Origin: Paludisphaera soli
GTDB lineage: Bacteria > Planctomycetota > Planctomycetia > Isosphaerales > Isosphaeraceae
Reading direction: 5' to 3'
DNA length: 64,000 bases
Assembly: GCF_011064595.1 (NCBI RefSeq)
Contig: NZ_JAALJI010000002.1
Location: 372,001 to 436,000 of the forward strand
Position numbers and translations under genes: made by a program. The notes under the pieces are model-generated. The model worked only from the letters and a program-made list of their open reading frames with translations. It made no database searches and was not told where the DNA came from. Shown piece by piece: positions 44,111 to 53,255 of the stretch (the stretch's first letter is position 1; the number at the start of each line of letters is the position of its first letter).

Positions 44111-45514
44111 TCAGTACCACAGGATGGTGGCTTCCAGGAAGAGGCGATCGGGAGGCGACGGCAGCGGCGCGAGCAGCGACTCCGAGGCGGCCATGTCGCG
44201 GAGGAAGAGATTCTCGTCGATCTCGCGGACGATCTCCGGACCGCGGACGGTCAGCGCGACCTCGCGGTTGTTCCGCATGCTCAGGTCGTCGAAGTTGCCG
44301 CTGCCGATGTACGCCAGGGCCCCGTCGACCGACATCGCCTTGACGTGGGTCATCCCCGGATAGAGGTACACCCGCGCCCCGGCCTTCAGCAGCCGGTTGG
44401 CGGTCATGGCGCTGTACTTGTTCATCACGCGCACGTCGCCTCGCACGGTGAGGACCGCACGGACGTCCACGCCCCGCCCCCGCGCCGCGACCAGCTTCTT
44501 GACCAGGATCGGGTCGCTGAAATACGGGTTCTCCAGATAAATATGATGTTTCGCCGCATCGACGGCCCCGTACACGGCCTCCTTGAGCGACCGTTCGCCG
44601 AGGTCGGTGCGGACCATGCGGACCTCGGCGTTGGGGGCCCCCGCGCCGCCGGCCGCGAAGGCCTCCGGACGGCTCGGGGCGGCGCAGCCCCCCTGCGACC
44701 GCCAGCTGCTGGCGAAGAGTTCGGCGTACTGGGGGACGATCGGCCCCTCGGCCAGGAACGCGAAGTTGTGCCAGTCGCGCAGCGAGGCCCGGGTCAGGAT
44801 CATCCCGCCGGACCAGACGACGCGGTCGTCGATCACGGCGACCTTGCGATGGTCGTACCGGAAGAACGGATCGGGCGTCTCGATGACGTGGACGTTCGGC
44901 TCGGCCCGGAGCCGATCGAGATACGTGGGGATCCCGCGCGTCACCCTGAGGTTGCCCACCCCGATGACGTAGCCGCCCCGGTCGACAATCAGGCGGACGA
45001 GGACGCCGGCGCGCGCCCTCGCGATCAGCGCGTCGGCGACGCTCCGCCCCGCCTCGTCGTCGTCCCAGCCGAAGATCATGAGGTCGATCCGACCTTGGGC
45101 CGAGGCGATCAGGGAGATGAGGGCTTCGTACGCCGAGGCGCTGTCGTACAGCGGCGTGATCCGGGCCGGGGTGCAAGGCCCGCCGGCCTCCGGCGACTGG
45201 TGGAAGAGCGGCCCCATCCCCGGCGGGAACGCCCGAGCGGCCGTGACGGCCATCCGCTCCCCGAGGCGGACCAGGGCCATCGAGCTCGCCAGGACGGGCC
45301 GATGGAGCATCAAGGAGGCCGTCGCCCGAAGCCCGTCTTGGACGAGCAAGGCCTTCTGACCCCGACCGACCGTGGGGTGGCCCCCGTGGTGCCGCGACGG
45401 GTCCGCGACGGCCGGGCGGCCCCCCTCGGCGAGTTCCCCGCCCAAGGCCGTCGCGGCGAGCGCGGACGCCGTCAGGACGGCCGCGACCGCGGCCCACCTC
45501 GTCTCTCGCACCAT
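44111..45514 (-). CDS. Exported phospholipase D/cardiolipin synthase-like protein
   Basis: 467 residues with a signal peptide or single N-terminal helix (AAVAAVLTASALAATALGG). Two HKD motifs: HRKVAVIDD in the first half and HVKAMSVDG in the second, each followed by the G-S/G-G-N/M segment (VWSGGMILT; YIGSGNFDDLSMRNN). Both are intact, so a phosphatidyl-transferase or phospholipase activity is expected. The paired halves and YLENPYFSDP match cardiolipin synthases. Position outside the cytoplasm is inferred from the N-terminus. Confidence 0.9.
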   Translation of the reverse strand: MVRETRWAAVAAVLTASALAATALGGELAEGGRPAVADPSRHHGGHPTVGRGQKALLVQDGLRATASLMLHRPVLASSMALVRLGERMAVTAARAFPPGMGPLFHQSPEAGGPCTPARITPLYDSASAYEALISLIASAQGRIDLMIFGWDDDEAGRSVADALIARARAGVLVRLIVDRGGYVIGVGNLRVTRGIPTYLDRLRAEPNVHVIETPDPFFRYDHRKVAVIDDRVVWSGGMILTRASLRDWHNFAFLAEGPIVPQYAELFASSWRSQGGCAAPSRPEAFAAGGAGAPNAEVRMVRTDLGERSLKEAVYGAVDAAKHHIYLENPYFSDPILVKKLVAARGRGVDVRAVLTVRGDVRVMNKYSAMTANRLLKAGARVYLYPGMTHVKAMSVDGALAYIGSGNFDDLSMRNNREVALTVRGPEIVREIDENLFLRDMAASESLLAPLPSPPDRLFLEATILWY

Positions 45515-45770
45515 CGGCGTCCCGCCCCCGGCTCCACGAATCCGTTCGTCCTCACCGACCTTTCATCGTCCAGGAGCGGGGACTGGTCTGAGCGCGTCCG
45601 GCCGGACGCCGGCCCCCGCGTCGTCAGGACCGGCGCGGTCCTCCCGTCGCGAACTCGCCTTCGAGGGCCGGCGTCGTCCGCATTTCGCCGGAATGTGGCA
45701 TGGTGAGTCCGGGGTGCGCGCCGAATCCGGCCGGGATCGTTCGACCCACCGTCGTCGTCCGAGCGGAAGA

Positions 45771-45888
45771 CGAAAAGCGCGCCGAACGAACCCAATCCAC
45801 GAACCCGCGATCCGATGCCAATCTGTTTTATGAGAAAGCTTTACGTCGACTGGGTTCGTTCCCGCGCCGGCGGGAACGAACCCAATCG
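45771..45888 (-). repeat. Intergenic TTGGGTTCGTTC repeat, copy 2
   Basis: Read on the minus strand it starts 17 bases after the asparagine synthetase stop: GATTGGGTTCGTTC, an ACCCAGTCGACGTAAAG segment, an A/T-rich centre, and a final TTGGGTTCGTTCGGCGCG unit. The order matches copy 1 at 2691. The remaining bases 45515-45770 hold the upstream region of the phospholipase gene and no clear gene. Confidence 0.6.
45851..45884 (-). terminator. Perfect 15-bp hairpin after asnB
   Basis: TGGGTTCGTTCCCGC, a 4-base GCCG loop and the exact complement, 20 bases beyond the asnB stop codon. Such a stem would fold strongly, but no T tract follows, so factor-independent termination is uncertain; mRNA 3'-end protection is as likely. 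It is part of repeat copy 2. Confidence 0.5.
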
Positions 45889-45904
45889 CGGGATCGCGCC
45901 GGGG

Positions 45905-47857
45905 TCAGTCGGTGGGGACGACCGGGGGGGCCCAGGGGGGGAGGTCGCAGAGGCCGCCGCCGCAGAAGGTGTGGTGCCAGAGCTGGGTGGTGACGACGCA
46001 GGTCAGGCCCACGTCGTAGACGAATCGGGGGATGGTCATGCGGGGCATGCGGACCTGGATCGCCCGCTGGCGGCGGACCGCCTCGGGGTCGAAGTAGCCG
46101 GTCCTCGCCAGCGATTCGGGGCTCAAGAGCTGGTCGACCCAGGGGGGCCGGTGGGGGCCCAGGAACGTGCCGGACATGCTGGTGCGGAACATCGTCTTGG
46201 GCCGGTCGGCGATCGGCTTGGGGAGGATCCGCCGGGCGACCTGGCGGAGGAGCCACTTCTCGGTCCGGCCGCGAAGCTTGTACTCGGGGGCGATCCCGGA
46301 GGCGAACGCCACCACGTCGTCGTCGAGGAACGGGTAGCGGGCCTCGACGGAGGAGTTCATGGCGATGCGATCCCCCTTCGAGATCATCAGGAGGCCCGCG
46401 AGCATCACCTTGTAGCCGACGTAGAGCGACTGGTTCAGCGGGTCCCAGCGAGACATCCGCTCGTTGGGCACGTCGAGGTCCGCATACGGGTCGTGCCCGC
46501 CGAGCCTCGCCTGCATCGACCCCGAGTAGAGGATCGGCTTGCACTGCGAGATCATTTCGTACATGTCCTGCTGGGCCGTGCGGACGCCGTGGATGGCCCC
46601 CTCGGGGGGGACGGCGAAGCGCCGGCCGCTGATGGACCGGCCGGCCAGGTTCCGGGCCATGCGGGGGATGGTCCGGCCGACGACCCGGTAGGCGGCGTCG
46701 CGGACCTTCTGCGTCTTGTACCAGACGTAGCCGGCGAGCGCCTCGTCGGCCCCCTCGCCCGTGAGCGTGACCTTGTAGCCCTGGGCGTGGACGGCCTGGG
46801 CCAGCCGCAGCAGGGCCGCGCACGACGTGTCGACGATCGGCCCCTCGGCCGCGCGGACCAGCTCGGGGAAGGCCTCGGCCACCCGCGAGCGGTCCATCAC
46901 GACCGTGGTCAGGGGCGAGCCCAGGGTCTGAGCGGCCTCGGTCGCGTGGGCCCGCTCGTCGGGGCCGGCGCGGTCCAGGCCGATGGTGAACGCGGGGATC
47001 GGATCTTTCCGCAGGCGGCTGCAAAGCCCGAGGACCACGGTCGAGTCCAGCCCGCCGCTGATGTAGGTGACGACCGGCACGTCGCTGCGGAGCCGCCGCT
47101 CGACGGCCGTTTCCAGACGCCCTTGCAGCTCGTCGACCAGCGGCGTCGGGTCGGCCAGGCGGGTCTCGTCGCCGGCGTCGGGGAAGTCCAGGTCCCAGTA
47201 GACCTTCTTCTCGACGCGGTCGCCCCGGACCCTCAGGAAGTTGCCGGGGGCGATCGAGGTCACGCCGTGGAAGAAGGTCCTCGTGGTGCCGGAGCAGAAG
47301 AACGTGAACAGGTGATCGATCCCGCGCACGTCGGCCTCGGCGCGGACCATGCCGGAGGCGAGGATCGCCTTGATCTCGGAGCCCCAGAGGAGCCAGCCGT
47401 CGGCCTCGGCGTAGTAGAGCGGGCAGATGCCGATCCGGTCGCGGCCGAGGATCAAGGTCCGGGTCTTGCGATCCCACAAGGAGACGGCGAACTGGCCGCG
47501 GGCCTCCTCGAACATCCGCTCGCCGAGGTCCTCGTACAGGTGGACCCAGGCCTCGGTGTCGCAGCGGGTGGCCAGGGTGTGGTCGCGTTCGAGGAGCTTC
47601 TTGCGGATCTCCGGATACTCGAACAGCTCGCCGTTGAAGGCGACCCAGACCGAGCCGTCCTCATTGGAGAGCGGCTGCCGGCCGCCGGCGAGGTCGATGA
47701 TCGCCAGCCGGCGGGCCCCCAGCGCGACCCCCGGCTCGATGTGGACCTGCTCGTCGTCCGGCCCGCGATGCTCGATCGCGGCGGTCATGGCCAGCAGCCG
47801 CCGCGCGGGGAATTCCCTCTGGCCGGTCAGGTCGAACGCTCCGGCGATGCCGCACAT
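45905..47857 (-). CDS. asnB: Glutamine-hydrolysing asparagine synthetase
   Basis: 650 residues. The start MCGIAGAFDL exposes Cys2 as the glutaminase nucleophile after Met removal. The N-terminal class II amidotransferase has RRLAIIDLAGGRQPLSNEDG and FNGELFEYPEIR; the C-terminal synthetase has the pyrophosphate loop YISGGLDSTVVLGL and GEGADEALAGYVWY. The last 40 residues include clustered cysteines (CVVTTQLWHHTFCGGGLC), an unusual tail. It makes asparagine or amidates a related acceptor; planctomycete paralogs of this type also occur in exopolysaccharide loci. Confidence 0.9.
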   Translation of the reverse strand: MCGIAGAFDLTGQREFPARRLLAMTAAIEHRGPDDEQVHIEPGVALGARRLAIIDLAGGRQPLSNEDGSVWVAFNGELFEYPEIRKKLLERDHTLATRCDTEAWVHLYEDLGERMFEEARGQFAVSLWDRKTRTLILGRDRIGICPLYYAEADGWLLWGSEIKAILASGMVRAEADVRGIDHLFTFFCSGTTRTFFHGVTSIAPGNFLRVRGDRVEKKVYWDLDFPDAGDETRLADPTPLVDELQGRLETAVERRLRSDVPVVTYISGGLDSTVVLGLCSRLRKDPIPAFTIGLDRAGPDERAHATEAAQTLGSPLTTVVMDRSRVAEAFPELVRAAEGPIVDTSCAALLRLAQAVHAQGYKVTLTGEGADEALAGYVWYKTQKVRDAAYRVVGRTIPRMARNLAGRSISGRRFAVPPEGAIHGVRTAQQDMYEMISQCKPILYSGSMQARLGGHDPYADLDVPNERMSRWDPLNQSLYVGYKVMLAGLLMISKGDRIAMNSSVEARYPFLDDDVVAFASGIAPEYKLRGRTEKWLLRQVARRILPKPIADRPKTMFRTSMSGTFLGPHRPPWVDQLLSPESLARTGYFDPEAVRRQRAIQVRMPRMTIPRFVYDVGLTCVVTTQLWHHTFCGGGLCDLPPWAPPVVPTD

Positions 47858-47982
47858 TCCAGGTCTCCGAATCGTGGCCTCGCCTCCGCGAGGCCGGCGG
47901 CGGGCCGTCATGGCCCGATCCTGTCCAACGGACGCCGAGCCGATCGCATCTCGCGGCGCGACCGGCGGGCGTGCTCCCGGCG

Positions 47983-49518
47983 TCATTCCGAGGGGCCCGC
48001 CGCCGAGCCATCCGACGCCGGCTCGCCCTCGATCCGATGGATCGCGGTCAGCACGGTCGGCCGCTCCCACCTGCCCTGTTCGGCCGGCCCCGCGAGGTCG
48101 CGCAGGCGGGGCAGCGCGGATTTCGCGCGGGGGCCGAACGCCCCCAGCGCCTCGGCCGCGGCGAGCCGCGTATCGTCGTCCTTCGAATCGAGCGAGGAGG
48201 TCAGCGCCGCGAGGACGTCGTCCGCCAGCGGGGAACGCGGCGCGAGTCGTCCCAGCGCGAGGCAGACCGCGGGGGCCGGCGGGCCCGACTTGGCCCGGCC
48301 CGCGGCCTCGCGGAGGATCTCCAGCAGGATCGGCACCGCCGGCCCGCCGAGCTCGGGGCCGAATTCGGCCAGCCCCTGGGCGAACGCCGCCCTCCGGAGA
48401 TCGGACTTCTCCTCGCGGAGCGCGGCGAGCAAGGCGGCGGCGGCCTCCTCCTCGCTCGACGTCCCCGGCGCGATCCGGCCCAACGCTCGGGCGGCGTTGC
48501 TCACGGGCTCCCAGCGGATCCAGCCGCCTGGCCCGTAGCTCATCGTCCCCCGCTCCGGCTCCGGCTCATTCAGCATCGCGACAAGGGCGGGGAGGCCGGG
48601 TTCGGCCGCCGCGCCGATCTCGCCGAGCACCGCGGCGGCCTGGCAGCGGACCTCGGGCTCGGCGTCGGACAGGGCCTCGACCAGTTGCGGGACGATCGCC
48701 TCCGACCGACGGCGACTGGGATCCTCGAGGATCAGGGAGAGCGACCCGGCGCACGCGTCGCGGACCTCGCCGTGGTTCGTCCGAAGGGCTCGAATCAGGA
48801 CCAACGTCACGCGATCGAAGTCCGTCCGGCACGAGCCCAGGGCCCGGGCCGACTCGACGCGGACTCGCTCGGAAGCGTCCGAGCCCAGGGTCGCCTCCAG
48901 CGCCGCGAGCCCGATTCCCCCGCACTGGACCTGCCCGAGGGCCTTGGCGGCCGAGAGCCGCACGGTCTCATCGGGATCGCCGAGCGCGGCGATCAGGGGA
49001 TCGGTCCAGGCCGAGGCCCCCTCGGCCCCGAGTTGGCCCGCGCCCGAACCGGCGATCCCCAGGGCCGCCCAGGTCCGGATCTCGGGCCTGGGGTCCCCCA
49101 GCGCGACGGCCAGGGCCTCGACCGCTCGTCGGCTCGAGGCCGGGTCTCCCGACCGGAGCGCCGCCAACGAGGCCTGGGTCAGGGCCTGGGACGCCATGGC
49201 CGCCACGCGGTCGTTGCCGTCGCGGACCGCCGCGGAGAGGGCCGGGAGCGCGGTCGGGACGTGGGGACCGTCGATCGTGGCGAGCCCCGCAACGGCCTCA
49301 AGCCGCTGATCGACGTCGCCGTCCCGGAGCATCCTCGACCAGCCGTGGACCGGCGCGAGGCTGTCGCGCACGACCCGGACGGCCCAGAATGTCAGGCCGC
49401 AGGTGGCGACCACCCCCATCAGCACCAGCACGCTGAAGCCCGGCTTGCGGGCGCCTCCCGCATCCTCCGCCGGGGGCGGCCGAAGTCGCCGTGTGAACCG
49501 CACTCGGGGGAATCTCAT
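47983..49518 (-). CDS. Membrane-anchored HEAT-repeat protein, paralog 1
   Basis: 511 residues. A basic N-terminus (about 1-27) and one membrane helix (FSVLVLMGVVATCGLTFWAV) precede about 12 HEAT/PBS-lyase-type repeats, seen as recurring ALGDPDETVRLSAAKALG-like units. The SD sequence GGAG and the context of the start are conserved with paralog 2. No catalytic motif. Outward-facing repeats would serve as a scaffold for protein contacts. Its neighbours upstream are two paralogs in the same orientation. Confidence 0.88.
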   Translation of the reverse strand: MRFPRVRFTRRLRPPPAEDAGGARKPGFSVLVLMGVVATCGLTFWAVRVVRDSLAPVHGWSRMLRDGDVDQRLEAVAGLATIDGPHVPTALPALSAAVRDGNDRVAAMASQALTQASLAALRSGDPASSRRAVEALAVALGDPRPEIRTWAALGIAGSGAGQLGAEGASAWTDPLIAALGDPDETVRLSAAKALGQVQCGGIGLAALEATLGSDASERVRVESARALGSCRTDFDRVTLVLIRALRTNHGEVRDACAGSLSLILEDPSRRRSEAIVPQLVEALSDAEPEVRCQAAAVLGEIGAAAEPGLPALVAMLNEPEPERGTMSYGPGGWIRWEPVSNAARALGRIAPGTSSEEEAAAALLAALREEKSDLRRAAFAQGLAEFGPELGGPAVPILLEILREAAGRAKSGPPAPAVCLALGRLAPRSPLADDVLAALTSSLDSKDDDTRLAAAEALGAFGPRAKSALPRLRDLAGPAEQGRWERPTVLTAIHRIEGEPASDGSAAGPSE

Positions 49519-49699
49519 GGCGAATCTCCTGACGGCCGGCCCTGGCCCCCGGACGCCCGATAAACGCGGACATTCCCCAGCTTACCGCGACGTATGGACG
49601 CCTGCCATGAAGAGCCCGTGCCGAGGTGGAGACCGGGCGGGCGATCTGCGAACGGAAGCCGAGTCGGCCGAGTCTCGTCGTGGAGAGCGATCCTCAGCC

Positions 49700-51202
49700 C
49701 TACGGACCGACCGAGGACGCGGCGTCGATCCGGCGGACGGCCGACCCGGCGGCCTCGACGACCCGGTGATCCTCGCCCCCCGAGCCCGCGAGGGCTCGAA
49801 GCCGGGGCAGTGAGGGGCTCGCTCGGGGCCCGAACGCCCCCAGCGCCTCGGCGGCCTTGAGCCGCGTGTCGGAGTCTGCCGAATCGAGCGCGGCGGTGAG
49901 CGCCTTGATCGCGTCGACGGCGAGCGGCGAGCCGGGGGCGATCCGGCCGAGGGCGAAGCAGATCGAAGGGGCCGGGGGCATCGGCGGGGGATTGCCCACG
50001 GTCGCTTTCAAGACGTCCAGCAGGAGAGGCACGGCCGGCGTGGTGAGGTCGGCGCCGAAATCGGCGAGCGCCTCGGCGGCCGACGCCCGCGCGTCCTCGT
50101 CCTTTCCCTCGCGTAGTAGGGCGATGAGGGCCGACGTCGCCTCCTTCGCCCTGGGGGTCTCGGGTGCGATCCGTCCGAGCGCCAGGGCGGCCTGAGAGGC
50201 GGCCTGCCATCGGATCGGAACATTCACGGAAGGTCTCCACGTCTCGGGGCTGGACGGCTCGTGCAGCATGGCGACGAGCGGGGCCACGCTCGACTCGGCG
50301 GCGGGGCCGATCTCGCCCAGGGTGGCGACGGCGTGGCAACGGACCCGAGGATCGGGGTCCGCCAGCGCCTCGGTCAGCCTCGGCACGATGGCCGCGGACC
50401 TCCGCCGCGTGGGGTCGACGTGCATGCTGAAGAGGGCCGAATCGCAGGCTTCGCGGACCGGGGCCTCGTCCTTCCCGAGTGCGTGGAGCAGGGCGATCGT
50501 GACGCGATCGAAGTCCGTCCGGGACGAGCCCAGGGCGAGGGCCGCCTCGCTCCGGACTCGGGTTGAGGCGTCCGAGGCCAGGATCGCCTCCAGCGCCGCG
50601 AGGCCGGCTTCCCCGCAAGGGACCCGGGCGAGAGCCCTGGTGGCGGCGACCCGCACGTTCTCGTCGGGATCGCCCAGCGCGGCGAGCAGCGGGTCGGTCC
50701 AGGCCGAGGCCCCCTCGGGCCCGAGTTGAGCCGCGGCCGAATTGGCGAGGACCAGGGCTGTCCAGGCCCGGATCTGGGGCCTGGCGTCCCCCAGCCCGAC
50801 GGCCAAGGCCTCGACCGCCCGTCGGCCGAGGTCGGGATCGCCCGCAACCCGCGAGGCCTGACCCAGGGCCTGGATGGCCTGGGTCGCCACGCGAGCGTCC
50901 GGATCGAGGACCGCCGCGGAAAGGGCCGGGAGCGCGATCGGGACCTGGGGCGCCTCGATCGCCGCGAGCGCCGCGGCCGCTTCCTGACGCTGATCGACCT
51001 CGCCGTCCCGGAGCATCCTCGACCAGGTGTGGACCGGCGCGAGGTCGTCGCGCACGACCCGGGCGGCCCAGAAGGTCAGGCCGCAGGTGGCGACGATCGC
51101 CATCAGCGCCATGACGCTGATGGAGGGCTTGCGGGCGCCACCCGGATCCTCCGACGGGGCTATCGAGCCTTGCCTGGTGAACCACGCGCGGGGACGTCTC
51201 AT
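49700..51202 (-). CDS. Membrane-anchored HEAT-repeat protein, paralog 2
   Basis: 500 residues from the ATG at 51202 (MRRPRAWFTRQGSI); the ATG at 51217 is rejected because paralog 1 starts at the equivalent position with the same GGAG-n9-ATG arrangement. The membrane helix is ISVMALMAIVATCGLTFWAA. The repeat region is closely similar to paralog 1 (shared EGASAWTDPL, SSRTDFDRVT, DPTRRRSAAIVP), so the two are a recent duplication. Confidence 0.88.
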   Translation of the reverse strand: MRRPRAWFTRQGSIAPSEDPGGARKPSISVMALMAIVATCGLTFWAARVVRDDLAPVHTWSRMLRDGEVDQRQEAAAALAAIEAPQVPIALPALSAAVLDPDARVATQAIQALGQASRVAGDPDLGRRAVEALAVGLGDARPQIRAWTALVLANSAAAQLGPEGASAWTDPLLAALGDPDENVRVAATRALARVPCGEAGLAALEAILASDASTRVRSEAALALGSSRTDFDRVTIALLHALGKDEAPVREACDSALFSMHVDPTRRRSAAIVPRLTEALADPDPRVRCHAVATLGEIGPAAESSVAPLVAMLHEPSSPETWRPSVNVPIRWQAASQAALALGRIAPETPRAKEATSALIALLREGKDEDARASAAEALADFGADLTTPAVPLLLDVLKATVGNPPPMPPAPSICFALGRIAPGSPLAVDAIKALTAALDSADSDTRLKAAEALGAFGPRASPSLPRLRALAGSGGEDHRVVEAAGSAVRRIDAASSVGP

Positions 51203-51365
51203 GGCGAATCGCTCCATCGGCCGAACCTGGTCCCCGGATTCTCTATGAGGCCGGACGCCCCACAGCTTACCGCGACCTCCCGGCCCCCGGCATGAGCCGT
51301 GCGTCCGGCCGACGAGGCCGGTCGGAGGCGGCGGGCCACGTGGGCGCGAACGCCTGGGACGACTC

Positions 51366-52955
51366 TCAAGGGTCGGGCTCCGCTTCCGACGGGCCCTCCG
51401 GCGTGATTCCCTCGATCCAACGAATCGCAGAAAGTGCGGCGGATCGACCGCTCGATTTCAGCGAGGAGGCCGCGAGTTCCCGCAGGCGGGGCAGCGCGGA
51501 TTTCGCCGACGGGCCGAAGCTTGCGAGGGCCCTGGAGGCGTTGGCGACCTTGGCCGGTCGGTCGCCGTCGAGCGCGTCGATCAGCCCGGCGATCGCCTCG
51601 TCGGCCTGCGGGGTGCCGGGGGCGATCCGCCCCAGAGCCTCGCAGACCGCCCCGACCAAGAGGTCGCCCTGCGGCGCTTCTCGACGAAGGGCACCGAGAA
51701 GCATCGGCACGGCGCGTTCCGCATCCTCGGGGCCGAATCGCGCGAGGGCCTCGGTGGTCTTCAAGGGCCTGGCCCCGTACATGCCCCTTTCGAGGATGGA
51801 GATCAGCACCGGGATGGCCTCCACGGTCCGGGGGGACACGTCGACGAGATCGCCCAGGGCCTGGGCGCCCTGGACGATCGGATCCCAGAGCGAGAGGTCG
51901 CCGGTCGGCCTGGCCGGGTCGTAGGAGTCGACCTCTCGCCGCAACATGTCGATCAGGGCCGGGACGCTCGACTCGGCCTCGGGGCCGCTCTCGCGGAGGA
52001 TCGCGGCGGCGTGGCTGCGGGCCCGAGGCTCAGGGCTGGCCAGCGTCTTGATCATCTCGGGGACGAGCGCCGCAGTCCGCGGCGGGAAGTCTCGAATCGC
52101 GGCCTCGATCGCGGCCCGCGACGAGAACAGCGGATCGCGCAGGCCGGCTTGCCGGACGAGCGACTTGTGGCAGGCGTCGCGGACCTCCGGTTCGTCCGTC
52201 CCCAGGGCGCGGACGAGTCGCACGGCGATCGCGTCGCGTCCCGCCCGAAAGCTCCCCAGCGAAAGGGCCGCCGCGGCCCGAACGGGAGCGGAGGGGTCCC
52301 GCTCCAGGGCCGCCGTCAGGCCTTCGGGCGCGAGTGTGGGAGCCAGTCCGGCGAGGACGCCGAGGGACCTGGCGGCCGCGGCCCTGACCCCATCCGACTC
52401 GTCCCCCAGCGTCGCCAGGAGCGCCCCCGCGTTGCGATCCAGGTCCGCGACGCCGAGGATCGGCGTCAGGGCGTGGCCGAGCCCGTCCGCCGCGGCTTCG
52501 CGGACGGCGGGCCTGGGATCTCTCATGGCTTCGATCAACGTCGCCAGCGTCTCGCGCGCGGCGTCGGCCGCCTGGGGATCCTGGGAGGGTTTGGCCCCGT
52601 GCTGTAGCTTGACGAGCGCCCAGGCCGCCGCCACCGCGACGCGCTCGTCCGGGTCGCCGAGGGCCGCGGCCAGCGACGGGAAGGCCGCTTTCGCGTCTCC
52701 CCCCAGCATCGCGAGGTCCCAGGCCGCCGCGAGCCGCTCGTCGGCGGCGCCGTTTCGGAGCCGTCTCGCCCAGAGATGGACCGGGGCCATCGCCTCGCGC
52801 ACCGTCATGCCGGCCCAGATGACCGCGCCCGAGGCGGCCACGAGGATCATCATGGTGCGGACGCCGAACGACCTCCCCCCGCCCGGCGCTTCGCCGGGGA
52901 GGAGGTTCGCCTCGGACGACGTGCGCCGCCGGAGGACTCGGATCGGGAACTTCAT
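51366..52955 (-). CDS. Membrane-anchored HEAT-repeat protein, paralog 3
   Basis: 529 residues from the ATG at 52955 (MKFPIRVLRRRTSSEANLLP). Same plan as the two downstream genes: basic start, one helix (TMMILVAASGAVIWAGM), REAMAPVHLWARRLRNG after it, then HEAT repeats (ALGDPDERVAVAAAWALVKL). It is more diverged than paralogs 1 and 2 are from each other, so it is probably the oldest copy or the outgroup. A frame extension to 52991 adds only Gly/Pro. Confidence 0.87.
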   Translation of the reverse strand: MKFPIRVLRRRTSSEANLLPGEAPGGGRSFGVRTMMILVAASGAVIWAGMTVREAMAPVHLWARRLRNGAADERLAAAWDLAMLGGDAKAAFPSLAAALGDPDERVAVAAAWALVKLQHGAKPSQDPQAADAARETLATLIEAMRDPRPAVREAAADGLGHALTPILGVADLDRNAGALLATLGDESDGVRAAAARSLGVLAGLAPTLAPEGLTAALERDPSAPVRAAAALSLGSFRAGRDAIAVRLVRALGTDEPEVRDACHKSLVRQAGLRDPLFSSRAAIEAAIRDFPPRTAALVPEMIKTLASPEPRARSHAAAILRESGPEAESSVPALIDMLRREVDSYDPARPTGDLSLWDPIVQGAQALGDLVDVSPRTVEAIPVLISILERGMYGARPLKTTEALARFGPEDAERAVPMLLGALRREAPQGDLLVGAVCEALGRIAPGTPQADEAIAGLIDALDGDRPAKVANASRALASFGPSAKSALPRLRELAASSLKSSGRSAALSAIRWIEGITPEGPSEAEPDP

Positions 52956-53081
52956 GCCGCCGCCCCCGCCCGGACCCTGGATCGGCCGCACCCGCGCGAC
53001 CTCGATTCCCCGAAGCTCAAGCTAACCGGGGTGCGTCGAGACCGCCAAGGAATTCGGGGCCGGGCGAGCCTTCCGGTCGCT

Positions 53082-53255
53082 TCACTCGACGTGGAGCGAG
53101 TCGAGCGAGGAGCAGGTCGGCAGCGTGGGGTTGAGGAAGGTCTCCTCGCGGCGGCGGTAGGCCTTGCGATAGATGACCACGCCCATGATGCCGATCAGGA
53201 CGGTGCCGAGGCGGAAGAGGCCGCCGCGGGGGCCGAGTGGGACGTAAAATGCCAC
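53082..53255 (-). CDS. Small single-helix membrane protein, overlapping the nitrilase gene
   Basis: 57 residues from a GTG at 53255 with GAGGA eight bases upstream. One hydrophobic helix (FRLGTVLIGIMGVVIYRKAY) and a basic R-R-R-E turn are followed by a polar tail (FLNPTLPTCSSLDSLHVE). It overlaps the last 61 bases of the nitrilase frame in another frame. It could be a separate gene or the true nitrilase C-terminus displaced by a frameshift. Confidence 0.5.
   Translation of the reverse strand: MAFYVPLGPRGGLFRLGTVLIGIMGVVIYRKAYRRREETFLNPTLPTCSSLDSLHVE

Noticed and set aside
45472-45833. Short frames on both strands between the phospholipase and asnB genes
   Set aside because: They are Arg/Ser/Thr-rich, overlap the promoter region and repeat copy 2, and have no Shine-Dalgarno sequence. 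Similar spurious frames are expected wherever this repeat occurs.
45815-48538. Plus-strand open frame of 907 residues over asnB and the first HEAT gene
   Set aside because: It spans two convincing minus-strand genes and has only antisense-type composition; its first codons come from the repeat.
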